Source: Spirodela intermedia
Taxonomy: Eukaryota; Streptophyta; Magnoliopsida; Alismatales; Araceae
Assembly: GCA_902729315.2 (NCBI GenBank)
Contig: LR746272.1
Location: 8,295,327 to 8,359,326, forward strand
Length of the DNA stretch: 64,000 bases
Direction: 5' to 3'
Of this stretch, positions 51,701 through 60,742 are shown piece by piece. The notes beneath the pieces are model-generated. The model saw only the letters and a list, made by a program, of their open reading frames with translations. It was not told the origin of the DNA and did not search any database. Position numbers and translations under genes: made by a program. Numbering within the stretch: the stretch's first letter is position 1; every line of letters begins with the position of its first letter.

Positions 51701-51939
51701 ATGTAGGATTAAATATCTTGCTTTGACTTGATTACCTGGTATCAGCACTGAGTTCAAGTTATAATAGCTTCTAATTTTAATAGAGTTTTATTGCAAATCG
51801 TTCCTGTAGATTTCTTGAAGAGTATCAGTATGCATTTTATGATTTATTCCTAATATTATTCTCGGTGCGTGGTTGATGCAGGCAACGAGATATGATAGTG
51901 CTTACCATGAGGTTATTTATCAAGGGGGTATATCTTTAA
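27784..51939 (+). CDS. Coiled-coil protein with C-terminal AIR9-type (A9) domain, 20 exons, 754 aa
   Basis: Exons: 27784-27981, 34674-34736, 38801-39165, 39254-39353, 39592-39669, 39766-39825, 39895-39999, 40274-40384, 41228-41269, 41812-41919, 41997-42190, 45048-45247, 45355-45476, 45610-45652, 45739-45830, 48256-48304, 49729-49799, 50920-51039, 51597-51682, 51882-51939. Phases agree throughout (2265 nt). Residues about 50-87 and 245-370 are heptad-rich (IRAVEDAENQIKQQ, VKVKEHEEEISQLRRHL) and predict coiled coil; 88-208 is polar and probably disordered. From about 548 the sequence matches the repeated A9 domain of plant AIR9: VQITGEAFPGNQLLTSGFSI, CNFEWVRYREDG, GYLVTADDIDCLLAIEI, GELVTVFANEQRKITCD and VLTMRLFIK. 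AIR9 is a microtubule-associated cytokinesis protein. This gene lacks AIR9's leucine-rich repeats, so a cytoskeletal role is inference. The donor GTCTGA after exon 8 is weak. The last codons (GVYL, stop) run past a possible donor at 51928, so another short 3' exon cannot be excluded. Confidence 0.88.
27982..34673 (+). other. 6.7-kb intron 1 of the A9-domain gene
   Basis: This intron holds the antisense LINE remnant described separately. Outside it I see T-rich sequence. An 86-codon hydrophobic open frame at 29235-29495 looks like chance translation of T-rich DNA next to the LINE tail. No other gene supported. Confidence 0.6.
29920..32930 (-). mobile_element. Degenerate LINE (plant L1-type) retrotransposon, antisense in intron 1
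   Basis: On the minus strand, read from 32930 down, broken frames give an ordered non-LTR polyprotein: pre-RT HWLKEGDQNSKFFHAAIKDR (about 32830), EEIKQIVFSMKGD and FYMVCWNIVGEDL (about 32500), the RT fingers SFLALIPKK...NFRLISLCSVCYKVIAKK (about 32400), motif A IIKIDMEKAYDHQEW (about 32150), motif B RDLRQGDPLSPA (about 31970), and a catalytic box FAED in place of the usual FADD/YADD (about 31880). Then follow LPFKYLRCPIYKRIL (31690), a reverse-transcriptase zinc-binding stretch FFLWRLMKDTLP...HLFFE (30640-30850), and RNase H pieces (VKLNIDGASRGNLG near 30250; LNLMQIWVEFDSKV near 30100). A stop interrupts after LISREQ and frameshifts are frequent, so it is dead. No endonuclease is seen upstream, which fits 5' truncation. 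Ends are approximate. Confidence 0.85.
34737..38800 (+). other. 4.1-kb intron 2 of the A9-domain gene
   Basis: AT-rich, with a second LINE fragment at about 36190-36609 and an internal short near-duplicate around 36155-36230 (GCCAATGGTCTCTATCGGCA against GCCAATTGTCCCTACCGGCA). Nothing else recognised. Confidence 0.55.
36190..36609 (-). mobile_element. Second LINE fragment (post-RT region), antisense in intron 2
   Basis: The minus-strand frame reads IHYLSLFRTPKTVSKRFEAI, then WGTICKQKDNRDLGIS. These match the conserved stretch between the RT catalytic core and the zinc-binding domain of plant L1 elements (usual pattern: Y-x-x-SLF-x-x-P-x-x-V ... IE-x-I, then W-x-x-IC-x-PK-x-x-GGLGI). Short, isolated and decayed. 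It may be part of the same family as the intron 1 copy, but the matching region there is too diverged to tell by eye. Confidence 0.6.
42191..45047 (+). other. 2.86-kb intron 11 of the A9-domain gene
   Basis: AT-rich; a run of ten G residues near 43569-43578 is the only conspicuous feature. No coding or transposon similarity seen. Confidence 0.55.
45831..48255 (+). other. 2.4-kb intron 15 of the A9-domain gene with a 17-nt G run
   Basis: No coding similarity. 47011-47027 is a homopolymer of 17 G residues on the plus strand. Confidence 0.6.
50130..50519 (-). pseudogene. Antisense two-exon coding-like island in intron 17 of the A9-domain gene
   Basis: On the minus strand, 50519-50455 and 50312-50130 behave like the last two exons of a gene. 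The first follows an ACTCAG acceptor and ends ATCCAG before GTAAGG. The 142-bp interval ends TATTCTCAG. The phase-0 junction joins GRLPVRTRDGTIEIQ to AGSPYYLFSATATK and continues 60 residues through SRSQLWLKEGSHAHRSFD to QFMY and a TGA. Composition and splice signals look protein-coding, unlike neighbouring intron DNA. I do not recognise the protein, and no further upstream exons are evident up to 50919, so it is more likely a captured or relic gene fragment than a complete nested gene. Confidence 0.5.
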
Positions 51940-53344
51940 CCTACTTTTAATCCAGTCTAGTTGTAATATAATTTTTTTTGTGTGACTTTTGATCGTATTT
52001 TATGCTTTTTTTTTAACTGACATTCTCAACCTAAGCATTATTGATTAGTCCTTGAATATTCGTTTGGGTCGATAATTTTTTTTCAGATTTCTCAAACATT
52101 CACCAAAGCTTTTGACTTTCATTAGTACTTTTTCTGGTATTTCATGGTCCTCCCTCTTCTTAGATCCCTGATGAAACTATGGAAAATTAATTTCGCCAGT
52201 TCACAAGTTGTCACCAGCTTACTTAATCTCCAGATTACGATCGAGTTTTTTTCTGCCAGTTGGATTCAAAAAGTGAGATGAGAATATATTTCCCTTGATC
52301 TCTCTTGGTTTTGGAAGCATCACCTTAATGTTCCCATGGTTAAACTCATTTACACAAAAGTAATCTGATCCGGGCTTAGTTCTATCTGTGTGGCCGACCT
52401 TACCAGATCACATGAAACCCTGATTTTGGTCTTCGGTGACCTAATTGGGCTTGGAGGTTTCACCCGCGACAGATCTTACCAGACCACATGAAACCCTGAT
52501 TTTGTTCTTCGGTGACCTATTTGGGCTTGGAGGTTTCATGTGGTCTGACAAGATCTGTCGCGGGTGAAACCTCCAAGCCCAATTAGGTCACCGAAGAACA
52601 AAATCAGGGTTTCATGTGGTCTGGTAAGATCTGTCGCGGTGAAACACATCCCTTTCTCTCACAATCCATTGCCCCTTTCATCAAGCATGAAGCACAGAAT
52701 GACCCAATCTCCTAATGCCCACTAGGTTTCTCCCGATGGGGCGCTATCTCCCCTCCCCAGACTTGTTTTCTCAGAAGCATGAACCACAGTTGACTTATTT
52801 TCTCGAAAGATTGAATCATCGTTGACCTCCGTTGCCTCCCCCTGTGAGCTTGCCTCACTTTCACGGTGGACCTAGTATTCTGACGTCTGTGTTTTCTGGC
52901 GCCATCACAGGTGGTCGAGAAGAAAAGAGGGAAGAAGAAGGTCCTATTCTTTTAGTAGGCCATGAAGGGGTGTCGTGCCGGTAGTTTGTGCAGAACGACT
53001 GAATGTATGCTTGTAAAAAAAATATCATTTTCCCTGTGATGTGAGAGGAAAGGTGGTCGGTCAGTCTTTCCGAGGGCATCTTTTGTAAGAACCCCCGATT
53101 TTCGGGTGCGGTCAGCTGCTGCTTCTAGCTTTGACCCGACGGAAGTCTTTGATGTGAGTTCCCATGCCCACTGACGGCGAGAGTCAACGGCCCCGCCTGG
53201 GCCCCGGCCTCCTGGAATCCCGGGAAATTATCTTCGAACCCGCTCAAGGTGGGTGTTCCTGTTTTTACCAAGACTCGAGGAGAGAGAGAGAGAGTCTCAT
53301 TCGTGTTTCGAAGGATGGAATAGAAAAGAGTTGTAACAGCACAA
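51940..53344. other. Convergent intergenic region between the A9-domain gene and the PPR gene
   Basis: Downstream of both genes. Contains the long inverted repeat at 52396-52645 and a short GA run at about 53280-53294. No coding sequence supported. The 3' UTRs of both genes must lie here. Confidence 0.5.
52396..52645. repeat. Direct plus inverted repeat forming an 81-bp near-perfect hairpin
   Basis: A 76-bp unit occurs in direct orientation at 52396-52461 and 52472-52538. A reversed copy follows at 52565-52645. Left arm 52457-52538 and right arm 52565-52645 are complementary over about 81 bp with one mismatch and one single-base gap, around a 26-nt loop (52539-52564). Recognisable pieces are CATGAAACCCTGATTTTGTT, TTCGGTGACCTA and GGGCTTGGAGGTTTCA and their complements. 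No terminal target-site duplication was obvious and no protein is encoded. If transcribed in either direction it would fold into a long double-stranded stem. Confidence 0.92.
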
Positions 53345-55132
53345 TTACGTTGTGGGGGTTGAACGTTGACCACAATCCCGGGTTTTCAAAAGTCCATTGA
53401 TTAAGAGGCGGCACGTCTGGGTGTTGGGTGTAACGCCGAGCCGGATCATCTTGTCCTGCAGCTCGAATGATCTTCTTGCATCCCCTTCAGCGGAATAAGC
53501 TTCGATGAGGAGATTATAACTCTTGGGGTCGTAGATTTGAAACTCCTCGGTCAGTTCACTCAAGAGTCTTTCAGCTTCGCTGAAAGCCCTCTCCTTGCAG
53601 TGTCCCTCCACCAAGGCCAGGCAGATTGCAGAGGTAGGAGCCAATCCAGCCCCCATCATCTTCCTCATCAACCACTCGGCTTCCTTGACCTTCCTCTGCC
53701 GGCACAAGCATCTGACAAGCGGTGTGTATGTGGCCGAATCAGGAGCAAGCCCACGGGCAGTCATCTCCTCCACTAACTCCAGCGCCTCCGTCAGGCAGTC
53801 ACAGCCGCAGAACCCTTCAATTAGCAGGTTGAACGCTTGCGAGTCGGGCTCGTACCCGTCTTCCAAGAACAGGCCGAACAAGCTCCTCGCCGCGTTTGGT
53901 CTCTTGCCCTCGCACAGGGCGGCCATTAGGGTTCTGTACGTCTCTGAAGATACAGACGAACCTCCTGAGCTCCGCAGCTGCACCACCAGGTTCAAGAAGG
54001 CGAGCAATTTCCCACCCCGTCTGTACCCCTCCCAGAGGGCACGGAAGGTGAACCCATCAGGCTTCAGGCCACTCTGAATCATCTCCTGGAGCAGCACCCT
54101 CCCTTCCCTCGCCTTGCCCACTTTGCAGTACCCAGAGATGAGGGCGTTGTAGGCGTGACAATCCGGGTTCAATCCTCTGTGACACATTCTGTCGAACAGT
54201 TGGTGAGCTTCCTTGATTTTGCCTTCTCTACCTAGCCCCGCTATCAGAACCGTGTAGGTGATCAAATCCGGCTCCACCCCTCTCCTGTACATGATTCTGT
54301 ACAGGTACAAAGCCTCCTCTGTCCTCCCCTTCCGGCAGAACCCGTCGATGATTGTATTATAAGTGACGACGTCGGGGTTAAACCCTGCTTCCTCCATCTC
54401 CTCCAAGAACTCTGTGGACTTGCCCACGTCGCCTCCCTTGCAGAGGACGCCGGTGAGGATGTTGAAAGTGTAGGAGTTGGCCGGGATCCCCGCGCTCTTC
54501 ATCTCCCCGTAGACTTCCCAGCAGGCGCCGCGGCGGTTGACCTTGGACAGCCCGTTCAGCAGGCAGTTGACGTTGGCAGAATCAACGGGGAGACAGGCGG
54601 CGGTCGTCCTCCTAAAGACCTCCAGGGCCTGGTCGAGCCTCCCCAGCTTGACGTAGACCTTAACCAGCATTCCGAATACCGCCGGATGGCCGTTACAGCC
54701 TTCGGCGCCGCCGGCGAGGCCGTCGAAGACGTCACAGGGGGCGGCGGCGCTGTGGGTGAGGACGAGCTCGGAGAGGACGGCCATGGCGGGGGGGAATATC
54801 CCGGCGCCGGCGAGGATGTGGGCGAGGAGGAAGAAGCTCTTGGGAGGCAGCGCGGTGGGGCCCAGGGCGGAGCGGGCCCAGTTGAAGAACCGGAGGGAGG
54901 CGAGGGGGCGGGACTGAGAGCGGAGGATGATCCTGCAGATCTCGCCGGATCCGAGGTGGGGGAGGAGGTGGTGATCCGCCGGTGAGAGGAGCGGCGCCGT
55001 CGAGGTCGCCGGTAGCTGCTTGAGCCGGCAGCAGATGAGTTCTACCGCGGTGTTGCTCGGGTTGAGGGTCACCGGGAGTAGGGAGGAAAGCGGCACCGGC
55101 GGCGGGATCGGCTTTCCCAGCCGCCGGAGCAT
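53345..55132 (-). CDS. P-class pentatricopeptide repeat protein, 595 aa, intronless
   Basis: A single open frame from ATG 55132 to a stop at 53347-53345. After a Pro/Leu-rich N-terminus without clear acidic residues (compatible with an organelle-targeting presequence) there are about eleven 35-residue PPR units from near residue 150. Examples are YTFNILTGVLCKGGDVGKST, VTYNTIIDGFCRKGRTEEAL, ITYTVLIAGLGREGKIKEAH, HAYNALISGYCKVGKAREGR and KSYNLLIEAYSAEGDARRSF. All are of the P type with no C-terminal E, DYW or SMR extension. Such proteins bind organellar RNA in sequence-specific fashion and affect its stability, splicing or translation. Which RNA cannot be read here. Absence of introns is usual for the family. 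A GAGC/GA repeat lies 10-65 bp upstream of the ATG, within the leader. Confidence 0.95.
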   Translation of the reverse strand: MLRRLGKPIPPPVPLSSLLPVTLNPSNTAVELICCRLKQLPATSTAPLLSPADHHLLPHLGSGEICRIILRSQSRPLASLRFFNWARSALGPTALPPKSFFLLAHILAGAGIFPPAMAVLSELVLTHSAAAPCDVFDGLAGGAEGCNGHPAVFGMLVKVYVKLGRLDQALEVFRRTTAACLPVDSANVNCLLNGLSKVNRRGACWEVYGEMKSAGIPANSYTFNILTGVLCKGGDVGKSTEFLEEMEEAGFNPDVVTYNTIIDGFCRKGRTEEALYLYRIMYRRGVEPDLITYTVLIAGLGREGKIKEAHQLFDRMCHRGLNPDCHAYNALISGYCKVGKAREGRVLLQEMIQSGLKPDGFTFRALWEGYRRGGKLLAFLNLVVQLRSSGGSSVSSETYRTLMAALCEGKRPNAARSLFGLFLEDGYEPDSQAFNLLIEGFCGCDCLTEALELVEEMTARGLAPDSATYTPLVRCLCRQRKVKEAEWLMRKMMGAGLAPTSAICLALVEGHCKERAFSEAERLLSELTEEFQIYDPKSYNLLIEAYSAEGDARRSFELQDKMIRLGVTPNTQTCRLLINGLLKTRDCGQRSTPTT

Positions 55133-55142
55133 CGAGGAGAGA

Positions 55143-55161
55143 GTGAGCGAGCGAGCGAGCG

Positions 55162-55197
<36 letters not shown>
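55143..55197. repeat. GAGC then (GA)n repeat in the PPR leader
   Basis: Five or so GAGC/GCGA units merge into about 17 GA dinucleotides, immediately upstream of the PPR start codon. On the sense strand the leader is (CT)n. Confidence 0.95.
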
Positions 55198-55200
<3 letters not shown>

Positions 55201-55314
55201 CTGGGCTTTCTGCAGTAGGGAAAGAATGAAAGTAACAATTAGGATTTTTCTCTTTTTTTTTTGGGGGGGATTATTCAGAGTCCACTGAAACGCATCAGCC
55301 GATGGGGTTTGAGC

Positions 55315-58300
55315 TCAGATGAGCCTCAATTCATACTCGCCCGCCATGGTTATGTACCTCACCCAGGGGAGAGCCTGGTAGCCGCTCTTCTCTATGATTT
55401 TAAGGTACCGAACCTACCAAAATCAACAACCATATAACGCATCAGGGTGAGTTTCTTTACCTGTGAAAAGTCTCAGCCGGGGTTATTACCTGTATTCCAG
55501 ACACCGTAAAGTAAGGGATCTCAAACTTCACCCGGATAGGGGCCTTGTTCTCCGGGGCCGCCTCCTCCGCAGTTATACTGGGAAGGCTGAATTCGGCCCT
55601 CATCATATACTCCTGTAGAGAGAAAGTAGGGCGGGGGGGATTCATAACATGTAGAGAGATGAATATTGGGTAACTTAGGTTATCTCACCTTGCCACCCGG
55701 GAAGGACTTGATTTTCCAGACGAGGGCGTCCTTCTCCGGGGCGTAGGCGGCTGAGCCCATGGATCTGCGGATATTAGGGTTGGTGGCGTCCGCAGGAACC
55801 GGCAACTCGATTTCCACGTTGGTGGCGGTGCTGCATTGGGACTCCCCCCTCCCCTTTAATGGGCAAAGAGTGCCTGAAGATTAAGTTTTAAAGAAGCTGG
55901 GCTGTGGAGTACCTGCGTTCCTTGAACTGGCTCCTGGCCTTCACCATGAACTCTATCCGGCTTCTGGAGTGCTTCTCTATCTGGGCCTCCACCCAGATTA
56001 GAGGCTTCACCTGTGGAGCAAGGGATCTGTCAGGACCCGCCATGAAGAGAGAGGGTTGACCTGGGGCCGAGGAAAGAGGGCTGACCTGGGTGCTGAGCCT
56101 GTAGGTCATTAGGTCGAAGGACCCATCTGGAGGTATGAAGGATATCGTCCTGTCGTTCTCAAAACGGGCCAGACGCACGCACCTGGGGACAGAGGTGAGC
56201 TAATGATAACATGAGGAGGGCACAGCCTAGTCTCGAGAGAGATCCGAAAAAGGAAGGGAAGGACGGGTCTTTGATTCTTACTGGTGGAACTTGATGTCGT
56301 CCAGATCGATGGCTTTACCCTTTGTTGATTGACCCTGAGACTCCAAGAACAGTCTGTCGTTCAAGCCCAGCTTGCACTCTGGCATGCCACTGCAAATGTT
56401 GAGTATTTCCTACTTTAGAAACATTCGACCCTTCGCAGGGAATAACAGGCTGTAAGAAGGAACCAACTTCTGGAGGGAAAATAAGCTAAAAACGGAACTG
56501 CAGCTTCGAGCAGAGAGCAGTAGAAAAAGGTGATGAATATGGCTCAATGACATCTCCACGCGAGCCACTGCTTTATGGCCAGATTGTCACTATGGAGAAA
56601 TCCCCCTCTCCAATATGTTTATTGTTGATGCCTGCCTGAAAATTATGCCACGCTATCTAAAACACCCACAGGCACTGACCAAGGAAATCTAATCTAGATC
56701 AGAATTGGATCAGCTGACCATTGGTACCATGTCACCTGCTACATCCACAAGTGCCAACTGAGAAATTCCGAATGAGATAAGGGGGGGCAGACAAGTCAGT
56801 GCCAATCCAGATCCAATCTCTCGTATCGGCCAGTCCAAGAACAGCTCGATTTGGGTAACAGAATAAAAATAAAAATATATTATTTTCTATAAACAAGTAT
56901 ACATAAATATTTTAGCTTATTTTGACTATTAAATAACTTCACACCTTCATATAACCACCCCAGCCCTCCAACCAATAAAAAGATCCGATTTTCAGGGAAG
57001 GGGGGCAAGTGGACGACCATAGCAAGGGCTAGCAGTGGTCGGCCCATTCCAGCTAGCTAGTAGGGGAAGGAGATGGAAATTAAGGGCAGAGTTCTTTCTT
57101 TTGTCCTTTCCTTTTTCTGCTTCCAACATCTACTGGCAGTTGCACAGTCCTGTTCTTTGCCCTTCGTCTGCTAGCACCAAAAAATATGCAATCACAATGA
57201 GAATCATCCAATTCAGTGGAGACCAGACAACTTCCAATAAATGCCCGTCTTTCAATTCCTAGGGATATTGGCTCTCCCTTTTGGACTAGATAGGTGTTTC
57301 CCTGCCTTTCGTAAATACTGCCAGCAAATGATTCTTGAGATAGTTGTCACCAAATCAAAATTTTCGATTAATTTCTACCATTTTACTAACTTATAGACCC
57401 CCCTCTTCAAAATCATTTCCGGGTTCACATGAACTCCACCATTCGTACTTGATTAAAAACTCTGAAAACATGAAGAGAAGAAAGGAGTTGAAAATGCCCA
57501 ACAGTTTCTGGTACGTCGAGGCCCCTGACATTCAAGTTTTGCTGCTATTATAACACAGAAAGACTGGGGAATCATTTCCACCGACCAACCCCCCGCCCCA
57601 CACCACATCCCCCGAAGAAAACGAAGACCAGAAAAGCCCCCGTTCAATATCGTTGTGTTTGATAACTGGAAACTTCAGTCTCCCTCCCCAACATTTCGCA
57701 AATCAGCACTGGGCCGATACTGTGAAAATATGATCGTATCTGTGGGATTACCAAACGCCAAAATTTTCCCCAAAATGGGGTCCACTTGTCAACTCTTGAT
57801 TGAATCTGCAGTTGTCACGGAGTTTAATCTTCGGTATATTTAAGAAGAAACATAAACTTCGGTGAAAACTGTACGTACCAAACTAATCTGCATCTGACAG
57901 AACATGTAAAGCTATACAGAAAAAAAAATAAAGAAAAAATTACAGATATTCCTGGATTTTATTTGTCTCTGGGTACACCAAGAACTAATTGTATAAGAAC
58001 AAAAAATCAGGCTGTCAAAATGCAGTTAAAGGCCTAACCAGCCCATTTCTGATTGAAACTCACTGTATGCATTTTTATTCGAATATAGTGACAACTGACC
58101 TTGCCATGGGCTTTCCTATAGACAAGTTTCAGCACCATAAACGATTACATCAACATTTATGTGATTAAAGGTCCAAAAGACTCTATCATGGCTGTTATCA
58201 GAGAATTTAAGGAAAAAAACTTGTTCATAAGGTATGTTAACGCTGTATGTCTTTTGCTTTTTCCCGTAAACCAGATCCTGAAGATTTGTGAAAGATTATC

Positions 58301-59973
58301 ACCAAAATATTTTCAAATGGATGCAGGGCTATATGATTATTCATAAAAGACGTTCTCATTGTACACAATTATCACACTTCCATACGTATCTTCTTCTACC
58401 TCAATTACAAAACCTATATAAGCTAGTTATTTGGGATAGCTCACTTTTTAAGATAATCTTGATTGCTTAGTTTACTACAAAGTTCATTTATCCACATTTG
58501 TTTCTATGAGAAGCATATGATTATTTTTTATTTGCAAAGCATGTTCAACTACACCAAAATAGGCGATAAGTAATGTCAAAACATTTCTTATCGCCCACTC
58601 TGTGCAAGGGTAAAAACTAAAAAAATGATATAATTAAGTGTTACCATACCTCAAGTATGTTCTCATTTTCAGTGCACCAACAACATCAGATCGTACGATC
58701 TGGCCATTTCTGTTGACAAGCATATTTACACTCTCAACCACGTCCAAGAAAACCTGAAAGAAAAGCATATTTGAAAAAATGCTTTCCTTCATAGGATAGC
58801 TCTGTAGAAAATATCGAAAGATATTTGAAAGAAAAGCTCACTTCATTCTTCTTGTAGCAGACGCCTTCACTTCGCCATGAAACAGCATTTGTTACTGCCA
58901 TTGGTGGTTTTTGAGTAACTTCCATTCTGTGCGCATCAGTTTTGATGAACTCACTAAGAATTTTTGCTTCAGTGAACTGAGGATAGCCAAAGTCCATGAT
59001 TTCATCAAGTAGCTCATACTGTTTTGGAATAGGAAAAAAATCATGATTAGATCACCAAATTACAAGTTCCATGCCTACAATAATAAACATATTGGAAGAA
59101 GAAAAAAGATGATACCCATATTATGTTACTTACCACAACTACAAAGTTATCTCTAAGAGATTCTTCCTCCAACTCCTCGAAATAATGCTTAAATACCTGC
59201 ACAAGCAGCCACATCCTAAATGTAGTGGAATAGATAACATAGGGCGTATGGAATTTACTCACTCGCTCGGTGTCTTTGAATACGAAAACAGTTGCAATAA
59301 TCAAATGTCTCTTCCAACATCAAGGAGAACTCACATCCACAACACGATGTAGAAAGAGAATTATACTGGCAGAATTGCAATTCTGTCGGGATGCTGTCAT
59401 CAGGAACAAATTATTGTGTTGAATGAACATGTAGGTGACACCATTATCATAAATGACAGGATCATGAGACTCTTGATCGCCCTGCACCAAATTAAATGAA
59501 GAGTGAGATAGTTCTTTAGGATTTTTATCAACCATAGAATGCGACAGATGGCGTTTTCTACATAGAAACGCGTCAACATGACAAGTTCCAGCTAATTATA
59601 TTCAAATGCAACCGACGATAGACGACAAGGCAGACGAGAGTGCCGCAAAAGACTGAAGTAAACTTGTTCGACCTAATATTAGGGCGTATCAGTCCAGCAG
59701 AGTATTGCAAACTCAATTCCAGAGGAAACGAACAAGCTCAAAGCTATAGTCCGCTTATGACGGAATGAATGCCAAACAAGATTAGGTCTGTTTCTTCTCT
59801 GAGTTGGTGTGAGCAGAGAGAATGTACAGGAGCCCCTCGCTGACCTCCTTTTCTATCAGCTTGGTGAAGAACCGCTCCGCCTGCACCGCGGTAACGTCCC
59901 CCCTGTAGTCCCGCCACACTAGGACGCGGCCCTTCATGTCGAGGAGGAAGATTGCTGAGACTGCTCCCGCCAT
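55315..59973 (-). CDS. AP1M2: AP-1 complex subunit mu (medium chain), 428 aa
   Basis: Eleven exons: 59973-59845, 59481-59335, 59196-59134, 59018-58842, 58753-58650, 56389-56282, 56182-56086, 56010-55913, 55830-55689, 55612-55490, 55413-55315. All are GT-AG with agreeing phases; 1287 nt gives 428 aa, the same length as Arabidopsis AP1M2/HAP13. Residues 1-140 are the longin-like N-domain (MAGAVSAIFLLDMKGRVLVW ... FKHYFEELEEESLRDNFVVV). A linker follows, then the mu-homology domain that reads YXX-phi sorting signals (GMPECKLGLND, HQCVRLARFENDRTISFIPP, YRLSTQVKPLIWVEAQIEKH, and the end WVRYITMAGEYELRLI). The protein works at the trans-Golgi network in clathrin-coated vesicle cargo sorting, including cytokinesis and vacuolar traffic. 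Intron 5 (58649-56390) is 2.26 kb and empty. Only 182 bp separates the stop from the PPR start, both on the minus strand. The gene symbol follows the Arabidopsis name; the M1 paralogue is possible. Confidence 0.97.
56390..58649 (-). other. 2.26-kb intron 5 of AP-1 mu
   Basis: AT-rich. Short open frames without coding character. No transposon domain seen. Confidence 0.6.
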
Positions 59974-60742
59974 GGATTGGAGGGGAGGACCGCGTAGGAA
60001 ATCTTCGCAAGTACCTCCGCCAGGATCAGATCCCACTCCCAGTTGCGGATCCAGATCTTAGCTCCCGACGGCGGAATGCTTTCATGGCTCTCTTCATGTC
60101 CTGTCCTAAACTCAGGAATCAATTCATCGCGACAGCAAACGAAGGCGGGGATACATAGAGCGAGGGAGAGAGAGAGAGAGACAGACAGAGGAAACGATCA
60201 AAGCTCTGTCTGAAGAGGAAGAAGGAAGAAGGAAGGAAGCTCGTGCTTGGCTATTGAGTTTTCGCATTTATAGTTTTAAAAACTGCGTAAAAATAATATT
60301 TAATATTAATGTAAAAGTGTTGAAGGTAAAATGTATTTGTGATCGCAGCAGATTAATTTATAATTATTATTTTAAGAAGGGGTATTTATGGAAATGGAAA
60401 CCACCAAACAGAGTACCTATATATTTGCCCTGGGGGAGTTCTCCAGGTAGCAACGTCTGCTGCCGCGGGGCGGGAACCTTCATGTAACCGACTTTGGAGA
60501 GGGTTTACGAGTGTCACCGGCGTGGTGGGGTTGGAGGTGAGGGAAGTCAGCGGATACACAGGAAGAGGAGGGTTTTCTCCGTTGGACCGTATTCTGTCCG
60601 GAAGAGCGCCTCCAGGTGCCGCCATTTCCTGTGTTCACGCAGATTTTATTTCTTTTCTTGGCTCTTTAACTTCGAACTGATTGATTGTCTGAGAATCATG
60701 TCTGTGTATTCTTCCGTGCAGTAAAGAAAGGGATCGGTAACA
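59974..60742. promoter_or_regulatory. Divergent promoter between AP-1 mu and SWD2-like gene
   Basis: The 769 bp between head-to-head start codons contains a (GA)n run at 60167-60182 (AP-1 mu leader side) and a plus-oriented TATATATTT at 60418-60426, about 320 bp before the SWD2 ATG, usable as a TATA box. An AT-rich block at 60285-60375 separates the two halves. Confidence 0.5.
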
